A stretch of 64,000 bases of DNA from an uncultured Duncaniella sp. (GTDB lineage: Bacteria > Bacteroidota > Bacteroidia > Bacteroidales > Muribaculaceae). The stretch is from contig CAJTJG010000005.1 of NCBI GenBank assembly GCA_910576785.1, positions 82,612 to 146,611 of the forward strand. The letters run 5' to 3'. Every line of letters starts with the position of its first letter. Within the stretch, counting starts at the first letter, position 1. The translations under genes were made by a program, and so were the position numbers. Below the pieces are notes generated by a model. The model saw nothing but the letters and a program-made list of their open reading frames with translations. It did no database searches and was not told the origin of the DNA. Shown piece after piece: positions 51,056 to 60,430 of the stretch.

Positions 51056-53438
51056 AGCCGTCGATGGTGACAAGGTAAAGCCCCGGATAGAGATCAAGCG
51101 TCAGTTCGCCGCAACCGAGAGTGGAGCGGTGCCACTCCACGCCATTGATGGCAGTAACCGCCACCTCGAGCTGATCGGCGGAGAGGTTCTCCACGATGAG
51201 CTCACCGTCGCGGCAGAATGCATCCCAACGATGGTAGTCGAGTTCGTTGACAGCCGTGACGGCATAGTCGGAAGCCTCGATATCGTCGATGGCTATGCGC
51301 TTGCCCGATTTACGGACAAGACGCATGCGGGTCTCGCCCATGGCGTTGACATTGGCCGAATACTGCTTCCAGGCGTCGTCAGTGACGGTGAATGTCTTGA
51401 CGGGATGCCAGGTGATGCCGCCGTCATTGGAATAGTCCAGATCGACATCGCCACCCTCACCGTTCCATGCCTTGGCATAGAAGGATACGGTGCCCATGCC
51501 GTGGGGCTTGCCCTCGATCATGGTGATGGCGCTGGCTTCCTCAGCTTTCTTGTGCAGGCGGACTCCCTGCTTGCCTGAATGACGGTCGCGGGAATCGTTG
51601 CCGATCAATGCACCTGTGATCTGCCACTGGGCGGCTGAACCCACATATTCTCCTCCATCGTAAGAGGTCAAGGTACTTGCGGGCTCGAATGTCTCGATAA
51701 ATGTAGGATCGGAAGCCACGGTGGCCGAAACGGTCACATCCTCCGACTCATAGTCACCTGCCGTAGCGGCGAGCGTAGTGGTGAAGTCACCGATGGTCTC
51801 GCTGTACACACGCAGATAGAAACGCTCCTCGCCCGGCACAAGAGTGACGGTACGGGTCCAGCGGTTCTTGTCGAGGCTAAGCTCGAACGGCTCCATTACG
51901 GATATGCTCAGATCGTCCGCGATATTCTCCACATCCACCAGGATCTCGGCAGCCTCGGAAGGCTCGCCCGGAGCTGCCGTGAAGAAGAGATCACCGTCGA
52001 AGAGGAACTGTATCGAGGGTATGGGCACCGATGTGGTTACCTCCACTCTGTTGCTCTCGCCCATGGTGAGCGAATTGAGATAATATACATAGGTAGTACC
52101 GGGTGTCAGGCCCTCTACGTTGTACTCCTCGGCCGATGCCACCACCGACTTGGGATAGCCGGCTATCTCCTGGCCGCCGGTGAGCACGTGGAGTTCATAG
52201 GTTGCAGCCGCGTCATCCACACATACCCAACGGGCAGTGAATGTCTCCTCGCCCACTTCGGTGGCAGGGAGTGCGGGTATACCGTCGACAGCCTTAGCCT
52301 TGAGGGTGATCACCGACTTGGCTGTGCCGGAAGCGAGAGTGAGTGTGCCGGTGCTCTCGGCGGCCGAAGCCGAAAGGTAGCGCAGAGTGAGCGATGCTCC
52401 TGCCGTGGAGTTGACCGATGAGGCCTGAAGAGATGACGAAGAGGCCGAGAAACCTGCTCCGGATACGCTCACGCTGACATTCTCCTTGAGGTTCTGACCC
52501 TTGACGGTGATGACAGCTGTGCGCGCCACGTTGACACCGGCCAGCCCCATATCAATGGTCGTGCCATTGACAGGAGTGGCAATCGAAGGTCTGACCTCGC
52601 CACCGGGAGTCCAACCGATATTCTTGTCGTCGCCCCATATATGCTCGGCAAGCTCGGGATAGTCAATGAATGGATTGCGGTTCTTCTGATGGGCATACAC
52701 TGCGTCATTTCTGGTGCGCTCCTTGTCGCTGACCGGATCCTGACGGTGCCACTTGAGCAGAAGATTCACTGTCCAGGTCTTAAATACGGGATAATCATTG
52801 CCGGCCAGAGCCTCGCCCGACCAAGATGATATCCTGTCATTGTAGCATGCGGCCATGTAGAAATATGTGCGGGCGAAGTCGCCTTTGTACTCATCGTCAG
52901 GCTCGAACACCTTGCCCGAATAGCCCGGATAGGTGGATGTGCCGAGGCGACCGAGCGCCTTCACCGAACCGTTGGAGGGGAGCACAGTGCCACCCTCGCA
53001 CTCACCGTAGGGGAAGTTGCTGCGCTGTCCGTTGACCTTGCCGTCGGTGGGATAGACATGGAAGGCATCGCTCTTCATAGGGCTGGCTTTGCTGAACCAG
53101 CTCTGCGGTACGGAGTGCTCACGGTTTATGCAGTCGCCGATGTTCTTGTAGTTGCCGCAGTGCTGCGCACCGACATTCCACTCTTTGGTGGAATACATGT
53201 CCCAGACCTTGCCATTGGGACGGACATCAGAGGTTTTGTAGACATTCCACAACCCGTCGTAGCCGACATTGGTGTGGGATGAGATCCTTTTGTTAAGAGC
53301 CTTGAGAAGATCGGAGCCGTTCTTCCCCTCGCAGGTACTGTAGTATCCTGCCGGAGCCTCGGCCAATGCCGCAGCCCCTCCCATGAAAGGCAACGCACAG
53401 AGCGCGAGCCTCAGAATAATACTTTTCTTTACCATCAC
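51030..53438 (-). CDS. Secreted endonuclease I family protein with T9SS type A tail
   Basis: An 802-residue exported multidomain protein. After the signal peptide (about 1-26), residues about 30-270 match endonuclease I (EndA), with the His-metal motif INREHSVPQSWF, then FHVYPTDGKVNGQRSNFPYGE. Next come an Ig-like domain (about 280-375), an FnIII-like domain (about 380-465), another beta domain, and a MAM/jelly-roll-like domain (about 565-720; WQITGALIGNDSRDRHSGKQG). The last 75 residues are a T9SS type A sorting domain (GELIVENLSADQLEVAV, ending DGFTRRVVVK). It probably degrades extracellular DNA or RNA for nutrients or biofilm turnover. Met2 is an alternative start. Confidence 0.9.
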   Translation of the reverse strand: MMVKKSIILRLALCALPFMGGAAALAEAPAGYYSTCEGKNGSDLLKALNKRISSHTNVGYDGLWNVYKTSDVRPNGKVWDMYSTKEWNVGAQHCGNYKNIGDCINREHSVPQSWFSKASPMKSDAFHVYPTDGKVNGQRSNFPYGECEGGTVLPSNGSVKALGRLGTSTYPGYSGKVFEPDDEYKGDFARTYFYMAACYNDRISSWSGEALAGNDYPVFKTWTVNLLLKWHRQDPVSDKERTRNDAVYAHQKNRNPFIDYPELAEHIWGDDKNIGWTPGGEVRPSIATPVNGTTIDMGLAGVNVARTAVITVKGQNLKENVSVSVSGAGFSASSSSLQASSVNSTAGASLTLRYLSASAAESTGTLTLASGTAKSVITLKAKAVDGIPALPATEVGEETFTARWVCVDDAAATYELHVLTGGQEIAGYPKSVVASAEEYNVEGLTPGTTYVYYLNSLTMGESNRVEVTTSVPIPSIQFLFDGDLFFTAAPGEPSEAAEILVDVENIADDLSISVMEPFELSLDKNRWTRTVTLVPGEERFYLRVYSETIGDFTTTLAATAGDYESEDVTVSATVASDPTFIETFEPASTLTSYDGGEYVGSAAQWQITGALIGNDSRDRHSGKQGVRLHKKAEEASAITMIEGKPHGMGTVSFYAKAWNGEGGDVDLDYSNDGGITWHPVKTFTVTDDAWKQYSANVNAMGETRMRLVRKSGKRIAIDDIEASDYAVTAVNELDYHRWDAFCRDGELIVENLSADQLEVAVTAINGVEWHRSTLGCGELTLDLYPGLYLVTIDGFTRRVVVK

Positions 53439-53511
53439 GGTAGAAATGTTTTTTGATGATAGATTTTGGTTGTATTACAGTTTTACGGCCGTCATAGACC
53501 AACTTGAATCG

Positions 53512-53519
53512 CAAAAGTA
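53512..53519 (-). promoter_or_regulatory. -7 box for the endonuclease gene
   Basis: TACTTTTG on the minus strand, 73 bases before the start codon; no -33 box at the usual spacing. Confidence 0.4.
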
Positions 53520-53563
53520 ATAAAAATATCATTACAGTACCTTAAAAAAGGGATAAAATTATT

Positions 53564-53595
53564 TTTGCATCATCCGTGGCGATTTCGTAACTTTG
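53564..53595 (+). promoter_or_regulatory. Promoter of the LysE-family gene
   Basis: TTTG (53564-53567), 20 bases, TAACTTTG (53588-53595). The first ATG (53602) is 6 bases further, implying a nearly leaderless message. Confidence 0.75.
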
Positions 53596-53601
53596 TGGGC
53601 T

Positions 53602-54246
53602 ATGATGCAACTTCCGGTAATAATGCTGCGCGGTATACTCATAGGTATACTTGTATCGGCTCCCATGGGGCCGATAGGTATGCTGTGCATACAGCGCACG
53701 CTCAGCCGTGGCCGGTGGCCGGCATTTTTCACCGGTGTCGGCGCAGGAGTAAGCGATCTCGTGTACTGTCTTCTCACCGGGCTCGGGCTCTCGTTCGTGA
53801 CCGATTTCATCGAGACCAACCAGAGTCTGCTCCAGCTCATAGGTTCGGTGGTGCTTCTGGTCTACGCAGGCTATCTGTTCGGCTCAAACCCCTCGCGGTC
53901 ATTGCAGAAGTCGGCCACACGCCATATGAGTTACTGGAAAGACTTCGGTACGGGATTCCTGTTCACCTTCTCCAATCCGCTCATACTCTTCTTCATCATA
54001 GGCCTGTTCGCGCGGTTCAGCTTCCTCGCCCCCGAGTTCGAGTCCTACCATTACGCCGCGGGCTATCTGGCCATATTCGGAGGCGCCGTGATGTGGTGGT
54101 TCGGTGTCACATGGTTCGTCAACAAGGTAAGGGGACATTTCAACCTGCGGTCCATGTGGCTTGTCAACCGTATAGTGGCCGGAGTCATCCTCGTGATGGG
54201 TGCCATAGGCTTTCTTACAGCCCTGCGCGACCTCATAATTAAATAA
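53602..54246 (+). CDS. LysE/RhtB-family exporter
   Basis: A 214-residue inner-membrane protein with six hydrophobic segments, of the LysE/RhtB amino-acid or metabolite exporter superfamily. The N-terminal RGILIGILVSAPMGPIGMLC holds the family's G-x-x-x-G-P signature, and FTFSNPLILFFIIGLF is the conserved central half-repeat. Substrate unknown. The open frame begins at a TTG at 53593 inside the -7 promoter box, so ATG 53602 (or 53605) is the start. Confidence 0.88.
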   Translation: MMQLPVIMLRGILIGILVSAPMGPIGMLCIQRTLSRGRWPAFFTGVGAGVSDLVYCLLTGLGLSFVTDFIETNQSLLQLIGSVVLLVYAGYLFGSNPSRSLQKSATRHMSYWKDFGTGFLFTFSNPLILFFIIGLFARFSFLAPEFESYHYAAGYLAIFGGAVMWWFGVTWFVNKVRGHFNLRSMWLVNRIVAGVILVMGAIGFLTALRDLIIK

Positions 54247-54265
54247 ATGTTAAAGATACACTTGT

Positions 54266-54297
54266 CATCCCGCCGGAGTGAAACTTTAGGCGGGATG
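54266..54297 (+). terminator. Hairpin between the LysE gene and the second ABC operon
   Basis: CATCCCGCC (54266-54274) pairs with GGCGGGATG (54289-54297) across a 14-base loop. No T-run follows, so it may be a weak terminator or an mRNA structure ahead of the ABC operon. Confidence 0.5.
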
Positions 54298-54332
54298 CCT
54301 CGTCATACGTGTGGACGAAAATCACATTCATC

Positions 54333-54995
54333 ATGATTATCGAGTTAAAAGACGTAAACAAGTCATATCCCGGCGTGGTGCCACTGCACGTACTCAAGGA
54401 TATCAATCTCTCCATTGACCGCGGCGAGCTCGTCAGCATAATGGGCGCTTCCGGGTCGGGCAAGTCAACGCTGCTGAACATACTCGGAATACTTGACAAC
54501 TATGACTCGGGCGAATACCGTCTTGACGGCAACCTGATAAAGAATCTGTCGGAGAACAAGGCTGCCGACCTGCGCAACTATCTCATCGGATTCGTGTTCC
54601 AGTCCTTCAACCTCATAAACTACAAGAACGCGCTCGAAAACGTAGCCCTGCCCCTGTTCTACCGCGGCATATCGCGCAAGAAGCGCAACATCCTTGCCAT
54701 GGAGCAACTCGACAGGATGGGGATGAAGGACCGCGCCACCCATCTGCCCGGTGAGCTCTCGGGCGGACAGAAACAACGTGTGGCCATAGCCCGCGCTCTC
54801 ATCACCAACCCCTCGCTGCTGCTGGCCGACGAGCCGACCGGCGCACTCGACTCCAAGACCTCAAGGGAGGTGATGCAGGTGTTCCGCGACCTCAACGCCG
54901 AGGGACGCACCATAGTAATTGTGACCCACGATCCGGGTGTGGGCGAACAGACCAACCGTATAATCCGTATATCCGACGGCAGAATAGTGAGCTGA
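54333..54995 (+). CDS. MacB/LolD-type ABC transporter ATPase (second export operon)
   Basis: A 220-residue ATPase: Walker A GASGSGKST, Q-loop FVFQSFNLIN, signature LSGGQKQRVAIARAL, Walker B LLLADEPTGALD, H-loop IVTHDPG. It starts a five-gene operon (ATPase, two permeases, adaptor, TolC). The frame opens at a GTG at 54309, but MIIELKDVNKSYPG at 54333 is the normal family start. No TAnnTTTG box was found in the 87 bases before it. Confidence 0.92.
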   Translation: MIIELKDVNKSYPGVVPLHVLKDINLSIDRGELVSIMGASGSGKSTLLNILGILDNYDSGEYRLDGNLIKNLSENKAADLRNYLIGFVFQSFNLINYKNALENVALPLFYRGISRKKRNILAMEQLDRMGMKDRATHLPGELSGGQKQRVAIARALITNPSLLLADEPTGALDSKTSREVMQVFRDLNAEGRTIVIVTHDPGVGEQTNRIIRISDGRIVS

Positions 54996-56212
54996 TGATA
55001 GACCTTCTGAATGAAATACTCGCCACACTGCGCCACAACAAGCTGCGCACGGCTCTGACAGGTTTTGCCGTGTCGTGGGGCATATTTCTGCTCATAGTGC
55101 TGCTGAGTGTGTCGCGCGGCCTCGTCAACGGCATGGAGTCGATGTTCGGCAAGCGTGACACCGAGAGCATGACCATATACGGCGGGTGGGCCAACAAACC
55201 TTACCACGGACTCAAGGAGGACCGCCCCATAGAGCTGCGCGACAAGAGTATCGAGGTGCTCACGGTGCAGAATCCGGAGTATATACGCGATGCCTCGGCC
55301 AACCTGTCGAGCGACTCCACCGTCATCTCCACCTCCAAGGACTATATCACCGGCGGATATCAGGGCGTGTATCCATCCACCCAACGCTTCGAAGGACTCA
55401 CAATAGCCGAAGGCCGATTCATAAATGACAGCGACATACGCGAGGGCCGCAAGGTGATAGTGTTGCACAAGAACAATGCGGACATGCTTTTCGGCCGCGA
55501 ATACCCGATAGGCAAGCAGGTGAGAGTGGGCGATCTGTCGTTCACAGTGGTAGGCATATACGACCATGAATGGCAGAAGGCCAGCTACATACCCTTCTCG
55601 ACCGCACGCAATATGTCGGGCGGATCCGACCGTCTGCGCCGCATCACCGTAGGCCTGCGCAACGTCAAGGACCAGCAGTCGAGCGACAAGGCCGAACGCA
55701 GCGTGCGCGAGACACTCGGACGCCAGTTGCAGTTCGACCCCGACGACGAATCGGCCCTGTGGCTCTGGAACCGTTTCAGCGACTATCTGCGCACATCGTC
55801 AGCCATGGGAGCCATCGGTCTGGCCGTGTGGGTGATAGGACTTCTGACCATGTTATCGGGCATAGTCGGTGTGAGCAACATCATGTTCGTGTCAGTGCGC
55901 GAGCGCACCCATGAGATAGGTGTGAAACGCGCCATCGGCGCGCGGCCGCTGAGCATACTCAAGCAGATCATCCTCGAGAGCGTGGCCATCACCACTATCT
56001 TCGGATATGTGGGCATAGTGGCCGGTGTGATCACATCGCAGGTCATCAGCCACTATGTGGGCGAGAGCGACTTCTTCAAGAACCCCACCGTCGACATAGC
56101 CATAGCGATCCAGGTGACATTCGTTCTGATTCTGGCCGGAGCCTTCGCAGGACTGTTCCCGGCCCTGAAATCACTTAAAATCAAACCGGTGGAAGCCCTT
56201 AGAGACGAGTGA
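54995..56212 (+). CDS. MacB-like ABC permease, first of a pair
   Basis: A 405-residue MacB-fold permease: one N-terminal helix (about 20-45), a periplasmic domain, and three C-terminal helices. Conserved segments are IVGVSNIMFVSVRERTHEIGVKRAIGA and the final IKPVEALRDE. Start and ATPase stop overlap by one base. With a second, different permease next door it probably forms a heterodimer. Confidence 0.91.
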   Translation: MIDLLNEILATLRHNKLRTALTGFAVSWGIFLLIVLLSVSRGLVNGMESMFGKRDTESMTIYGGWANKPYHGLKEDRPIELRDKSIEVLTVQNPEYIRDASANLSSDSTVISTSKDYITGGYQGVYPSTQRFEGLTIAEGRFINDSDIREGRKVIVLHKNNADMLFGREYPIGKQVRVGDLSFTVVGIYDHEWQKASYIPFSTARNMSGGSDRLRRITVGLRNVKDQQSSDKAERSVRETLGRQLQFDPDDESALWLWNRFSDYLRTSSAMGAIGLAVWVIGLLTMLSGIVGVSNIMFVSVRERTHEIGVKRAIGARPLSILKQIILESVAITTIFGYVGIVAGVITSQVISHYVGESDFFKNPTVDIAIAIQVTFVLILAGAFAGLFPALKSLKIKPVEALRDE

Positions 56213-56217
56213 CAGAA

Positions 56218-57453
56218 ATGAAAAATCCGATATTCGACATAGAGAACTGGCGCGAGATAGGCACCACTCTCGCCCAAAATAAGACGAGAACCTTCATGAC
56301 GGCCTTCGGAATATTCTGGGGCACGGCGATCCTGTCATTGCTCATAGGCGGATCAGAGGGACTCAAATATTTCATGGGGCGCAATTTCGAAGGCTTCGCC
56401 ACCAATGTGGCCATCATCTTCCCCGGACGCACCACCAAGAGCTATGCGGGCTTCAACAAAGGTATGCCCGTGGAGCTGAATCTCCAGGATGTGGTCAACA
56501 TACGCCGGGCCATACCGCAGATAGAGAACTCGTCGGCACTGATATACATGTGGGCCAATGTGCTGTATGACCGCAAGAAGGCCTCGGCACAGATGACCGG
56601 CGTGGAGAGCAACTATGACAAGATCTTCGAGCCGATCATACATGAAGGGCGCTTTATCAACGATGCCGACGACGCCAACTTCCGCAAGGTGTGCGTGCTC
56701 GGCAAACAGGTGGCCGGCGAGCTGTTCGGCACAGGGAGCGCCTTGGGCAAAGATGTGCAGGTCAACGGCATATATTACAAGGTGATCGGTGTGGTGGGCC
56801 AGACCTCCGAGATCAACATCGGAGCCAAGATGGACGAGAGTGTCTTCATACCCTACAACACCATGCGCCGCAGCTACAACATCGGCACACGTGTACACAA
56901 CTTCATGATGACTCTCAAGGCGGGCTATTCACCCTCCGAATTCGAGACCCTTGTGCGACGCCTCATCGCATCCAACCATCCCATAGCCCCCGATGACAAC
57001 AATGCCATATTCTACTTCGATGTGTCCGAACAGTTCAAGATGGTGGACAATGTGTTTCTCGGCATCAGCATGCTGGCTCTCTTCGTGGGTGTGGGCACGC
57101 TGCTCTCAGGAGTGATAGGCGTGGGCAACATCATGTGGATAATAGTGCGCGAGCGCACCCACGAGATAGGTATACGCCGCGCCATCGGAGCCAAGCCGCG
57201 CGACATCATAGTGCAGATACTCTCCGAGAGCATGGTGCTCACGACCATAGCCGGAGTGGCGGGTATAGTGCTGGCGGCAGGCATACTCGCCGGTGCTGAA
57301 AAATCCATGTTCTACACCATCAAGTTTCAGCTCACTTTCGCCCAGGCAGTGTATATCCTCGCCACATTCCTTGTGCTCGGAACCGCCGCCGGCATCATAC
57401 CGGCCGTCAAGGCCATGAAGATAAAGCCCATCGAGGCACTCAACGATAAATAA
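56218..57453 (+). CDS. MacB-like ABC permease, second of a pair
   Basis: A permease of about 411 residues with the same architecture as its neighbour but diverged sequence (FDIENWREIGTTLAQNKTRT at the N-terminus, GVIGVGNIMWIIVRERTHEIG in the cytosolic coupling helix, KIKPIEALND at the end). Met at 56218 is chosen; a GTG at 56209 that overlaps the upstream stop is an alternative. Two adjacent diverged permeases with a single ATPase suggest a heteromeric transporter. Confidence 0.9.
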   Translation: MKNPIFDIENWREIGTTLAQNKTRTFMTAFGIFWGTAILSLLIGGSEGLKYFMGRNFEGFATNVAIIFPGRTTKSYAGFNKGMPVELNLQDVVNIRRAIPQIENSSALIYMWANVLYDRKKASAQMTGVESNYDKIFEPIIHEGRFINDADDANFRKVCVLGKQVAGELFGTGSALGKDVQVNGIYYKVIGVVGQTSEINIGAKMDESVFIPYNTMRRSYNIGTRVHNFMMTLKAGYSPSEFETLVRRLIASNHPIAPDDNNAIFYFDVSEQFKMVDNVFLGISMLALFVGVGTLLSGVIGVGNIMWIIVRERTHEIGIRRAIGAKPRDIIVQILSESMVLTTIAGVAGIVLAAGILAGAEKSMFYTIKFQLTFAQAVYILATFLVLGTAAGIIPAVKAMKIKPIEALNDK

Positions 57454-57486
57454 ACCAATCATCTCATATTCATATCATCAAAGGAA

Positions 57487-58587
57487 ATGAACAAGTTCTT
57501 GCGGATAGCCCTATGGTCACTGGTGGCCATACTCTTTGTGGGCACATTTGTATATCTCTATCTCAACTCCCGACCCAAGGAAACCCGCTTTGAGATCGTA
57601 AGCCCGAGCACAGGATCAATCGAGAAGACCAGCGTACTCACTGGCAAGATAGAACCGCGCGACGAGATCGAGATCAAGCCCCAGGTGTCGGGCATCATCT
57701 CCGAGATCAATGTAGAGGCCGGCGACATGGTCAATGAAGGTGACGTTGTGGCCCGCATCAAGATCATCCCCGACGAGGGACAGCTCTCGCAGGCACTCTC
57801 GCGTATTGAGAACGCACGTATAGCCCTGGCCGACGCCGAGTCGAAGCATGAGCGCAACACCATGCTGCTCGACAAGAAAGTGATAAGCCGCGAGGAGCAT
57901 GAGACATCGGCCACCACACTCGCCCAGGCAAAGGCCGAACTCAGCGCCGCGCAGGACGCCTACTCCATCGTCAAGGAAGGTGTGTCGAAGAACAACGCCA
58001 AGGAGAGCAACACTATGGTACGCGCCACCATCACCGGACTGGTGCTCGATGTGCCCGTCAAGGTGGGTTCATCGGTGATCCAGGCCAACACGATGAACGA
58101 CGGTACCACCGTGTGCACCGTGGCCGACATGAGCAATCTCATATTCAAAGGCAAAGTGGACGAGACCGAGGTGGGTCAGCTCTCCGTAGGACAGCCCATG
58201 GAGATATCCGTAGGCGCTCTCCCCTCGCTCAAGCTCAATGCTGTGATAGAGAACATCGCCCCCAAGGGCACGGAGACCAACGGCGCGAACACCTTCGAGA
58301 TAAAGGCCGCAGTCAAGGCCGAGGATGACGTGCAGCTCCGCGCGGGCTACAGTGCCAACGCGGTGGTGTCGCTCAGCAAGGTGGACGATGTGCTCACCAT
58401 ACCCGAGGGTGTGATAGAATGGGCCGGCGACAGCACCTACGTATATCTGCTCACTGACACAGTGAAGGGTCAGAAATTCGAGCGCGTGGCTGTGACAACC
58501 GGCACATCCGACGGTATAAACATTCAGGTCAAGGGTGGCATTGACAAGGACGCCCGCCTCCGCGGCGTGGCCATAACCACAAAATGA
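57487..58587 (+). CDS. Periplasmic adaptor (HlyD/membrane-fusion family), second operon
   Basis: A 366-residue adaptor with an N-terminal membrane anchor (about 5-27) rather than the lipobox of the other adaptor. Lipoyl halves are RDEIEIKPQVSGIISEINVE and MVRATITGLVLDVPVKVGSS, flanking a helical hairpin (about 95-165). Barrel and membrane-proximal domains follow. It connects the permease pair to the downstream TolC. Confidence 0.91.
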   Translation: MNKFLRIALWSLVAILFVGTFVYLYLNSRPKETRFEIVSPSTGSIEKTSVLTGKIEPRDEIEIKPQVSGIISEINVEAGDMVNEGDVVARIKIIPDEGQLSQALSRIENARIALADAESKHERNTMLLDKKVISREEHETSATTLAQAKAELSAAQDAYSIVKEGVSKNNAKESNTMVRATITGLVLDVPVKVGSSVIQANTMNDGTTVCTVADMSNLIFKGKVDETEVGQLSVGQPMEISVGALPSLKLNAVIENIAPKGTETNGANTFEIKAAVKAEDDVQLRAGYSANAVVSLSKVDDVLTIPEGVIEWAGDSTYVYLLTDTVKGQKFERVAVTTGTSDGINIQVKGGIDKDARLRGVAITTK

Positions 58588-58596
58588 GAATGAACG

Positions 58597-59907
58597 ATGA
58601 AAATCATACGTCTTATATCTCTATCCATATGTCTGGCTGCAGGTGTCACTTCGGCTACCGCTGCGACATGGAGCCTTGACAGCTGCATCAACTACGCCAT
58701 CGAGAATAATATCGATGTCAAGTCAGCCCTTCTGGAGCGGTATCGCGGTGAGCTCACGGTCACCGAGGCCAAGGATCGTTTCCTCCCCACCCTGTCCGGC
58801 GGAGCCTCGCAGAACTGGGCGTTCGGCCGAGGTCTGACGGCGCAGAACACGTATGCCAACCGCAACACATCCTCGTTTGGCGTCAACGCCCAGCTATCGC
58901 TCCCCGTGTTTCAGGGACTCACGGCCATACGTCAGCTTGAACAGGCCCGCGCGTCGCTCTCAGCCCTCGACCTGCAGGTGGAAGCCACACGTGACGATGT
59001 GACTCTCAGTGTCATGTCCTATTACCTGCAGGCGCTCTACAACCGCGAGCTCGTGGCCGTGGCCGAGGAGGAGCTGCGACTCTCCACCACACAGCTCACC
59101 CGTCAGCAGGACCTCTTCGAGGCCGGCAAAGTGCCCGAGGTGGATGTGCTCCAGGCCAAGGCGCAGGTGGCCACCAACGAGGTGTCGCTCGTCAACGCCC
59201 GCAATGACTATGACCTCGCCCTCGTGGAGCTGCAGCGTGCCCTGCAGCTGGGCGATACGGACGGTTTTGACATCGCTCCCATAGAGGATACTGATGGCGG
59301 TGTCATACCCACGTCATCGCAGGTATATGAGAACGCTCTCACATCCAACAGCGGCATCCGCGCTGCAAGAGCCAATATAAATGTGGCCGACAAGGCCATA
59401 TCCCTTGCCCGGACAGGCATGATACCGAAGCTCTATTTCAGCGCCGGACTGTCCACCAATTATTACGGGCTGTCGGGTGCCGACAATCCGGCATTCTCGC
59501 GCCAGATGAAAGACAACTTCGCTAAATCGCTCGGATTCAGCCTCCAGGTACCGATCTTCGACGCATTCTCGACACGCAACAGCATCCGCCGCGCCAAGAC
59601 TCAGAAACTGACAGCCGAACTGGAGCTTGAGCGAAAGGAGAACGATCTGCTTCGCACCATACGCCAAGCCCACAGTCAGGCCGTCGGCGCCCAGGAGAAA
59701 TATCGCGCAGGCGAGACTGCCGTGGAAGCCTCGAAAGCAGCCCTCGACGCAATGACTGAGAAATATACCTACGGTAAGGCCAACGCCACCGAATGGGAAC
59801 AGGCCCGATCCACCTACATCACCACTCTTGCCCGTCAGGTACAGGCAAAGTATGAAAAGATACTGCGCACCAGGATACTCAGATTCTACAACACCGGATC
59901 CAATTGA
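58597..59907 (+). CDS. TolC-family outer-membrane protein, second operon
   Basis: A 436-residue outer-membrane channel protein with signal peptide (about 1-22, ending ATAA). Both TolC repeats are seen: WSLDSCINYAIENNIDVKSA at the start and LQVPIFDAFSTRNSIRRAKTQ in the second half. Last gene of the second tripartite system, 9 bases after the adaptor; a long palindrome follows and probably ends the transcript. Confidence 0.91.
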   Translation: MKIIRLISLSICLAAGVTSATAATWSLDSCINYAIENNIDVKSALLERYRGELTVTEAKDRFLPTLSGGASQNWAFGRGLTAQNTYANRNTSSFGVNAQLSLPVFQGLTAIRQLEQARASLSALDLQVEATRDDVTLSVMSYYLQALYNRELVAVAEEELRLSTTQLTRQQDLFEAGKVPEVDVLQAKAQVATNEVSLVNARNDYDLALVELQRALQLGDTDGFDIAPIEDTDGGVIPTSSQVYENALTSNSGIRAARANINVADKAISLARTGMIPKLYFSAGLSTNYYGLSGADNPAFSRQMKDNFAKSLGFSLQVPIFDAFSTRNSIRRAKTQKLTAELELERKENDLLRTIRQAHSQAVGAQEKYRAGETAVEASKAALDAMTEKYTYGKANATEWEQARSTYITTLARQVQAKYEKILRTRILRFYNTGSN

Positions 59908-59947
59908 CCCTCTTCTTTTTTATATTTGCTTTATAGAAGGATACAAA

Positions 59948-60032
59948 AGGACTAAGAAGGGACAAAAGTGACAAATAATCAGTTGTTATACTGATATTTA
60001 ATTATTTATCACTTTTGTCCCTTCTTAGTCCT
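59948..60032. repeat. Long palindrome after the second TolC gene (terminator or repeat element)
   Basis: 59948-59971 is perfectly complementary to 60009-60032 (24 bases); after one mismatch, 59973-59979 pairs with 60001-60007. A small inner hairpin (CAGT 59980-59983 with ACTG 59990-59993) caps it. It begins AGGAC and has AAAAGTGAC after 16 bases, like the palindrome at 45395-45466. Confidence 0.82.
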
Positions 60033-60430
60033 CTCATATAACAAATTTGTTATATTGCTCTAAGCTAATGCGGAACGCGTTATAGGAACTTCTGTATACA
60101 ATCATGACACGGTCGCATTGCTGAATCAACATAATTTTACTAAAAAAGCGGACTAATACTATGATTTTTCAGATTTTTGGGATATCTTTGCGTTTGACAA
60201 TAAACGCTTCTCCACGAATGTGAATAACAGGCCAAAATACTAATATCCCCCTCTTTAGTGTTAATGGAGAAGATTATATGTCCATAACTAATATGGTTTG
60301 TCATAATCAAAAAAATAAATGCATTAGTAATTGATCCATATCTATCAATAATAATCATATTTTTAACCCGTATATGGACATTCTAGTATACGCAAAATTT
60401 ATCTAGTTCGAACAATAAGCAAGTATTACC
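60033..60430. other. AT-rich intergenic stretch
   Basis: About 400 bases visibly poorer in GC than the rest of the window. It holds a TATCTTTG (60183-60190) that resembles a -7 box but has no good -33 partner. No coding frame here looks real; the minus-strand frame at 60140-60358 shows no family resemblance or start context. Confidence 0.5.

Noticed and set aside
60140..60358. 72-codon minus-strand frame in the AT-rich island
   Set aside because: No family resemblance, low complexity, and such frames are expected by chance in AT-rich DNA.
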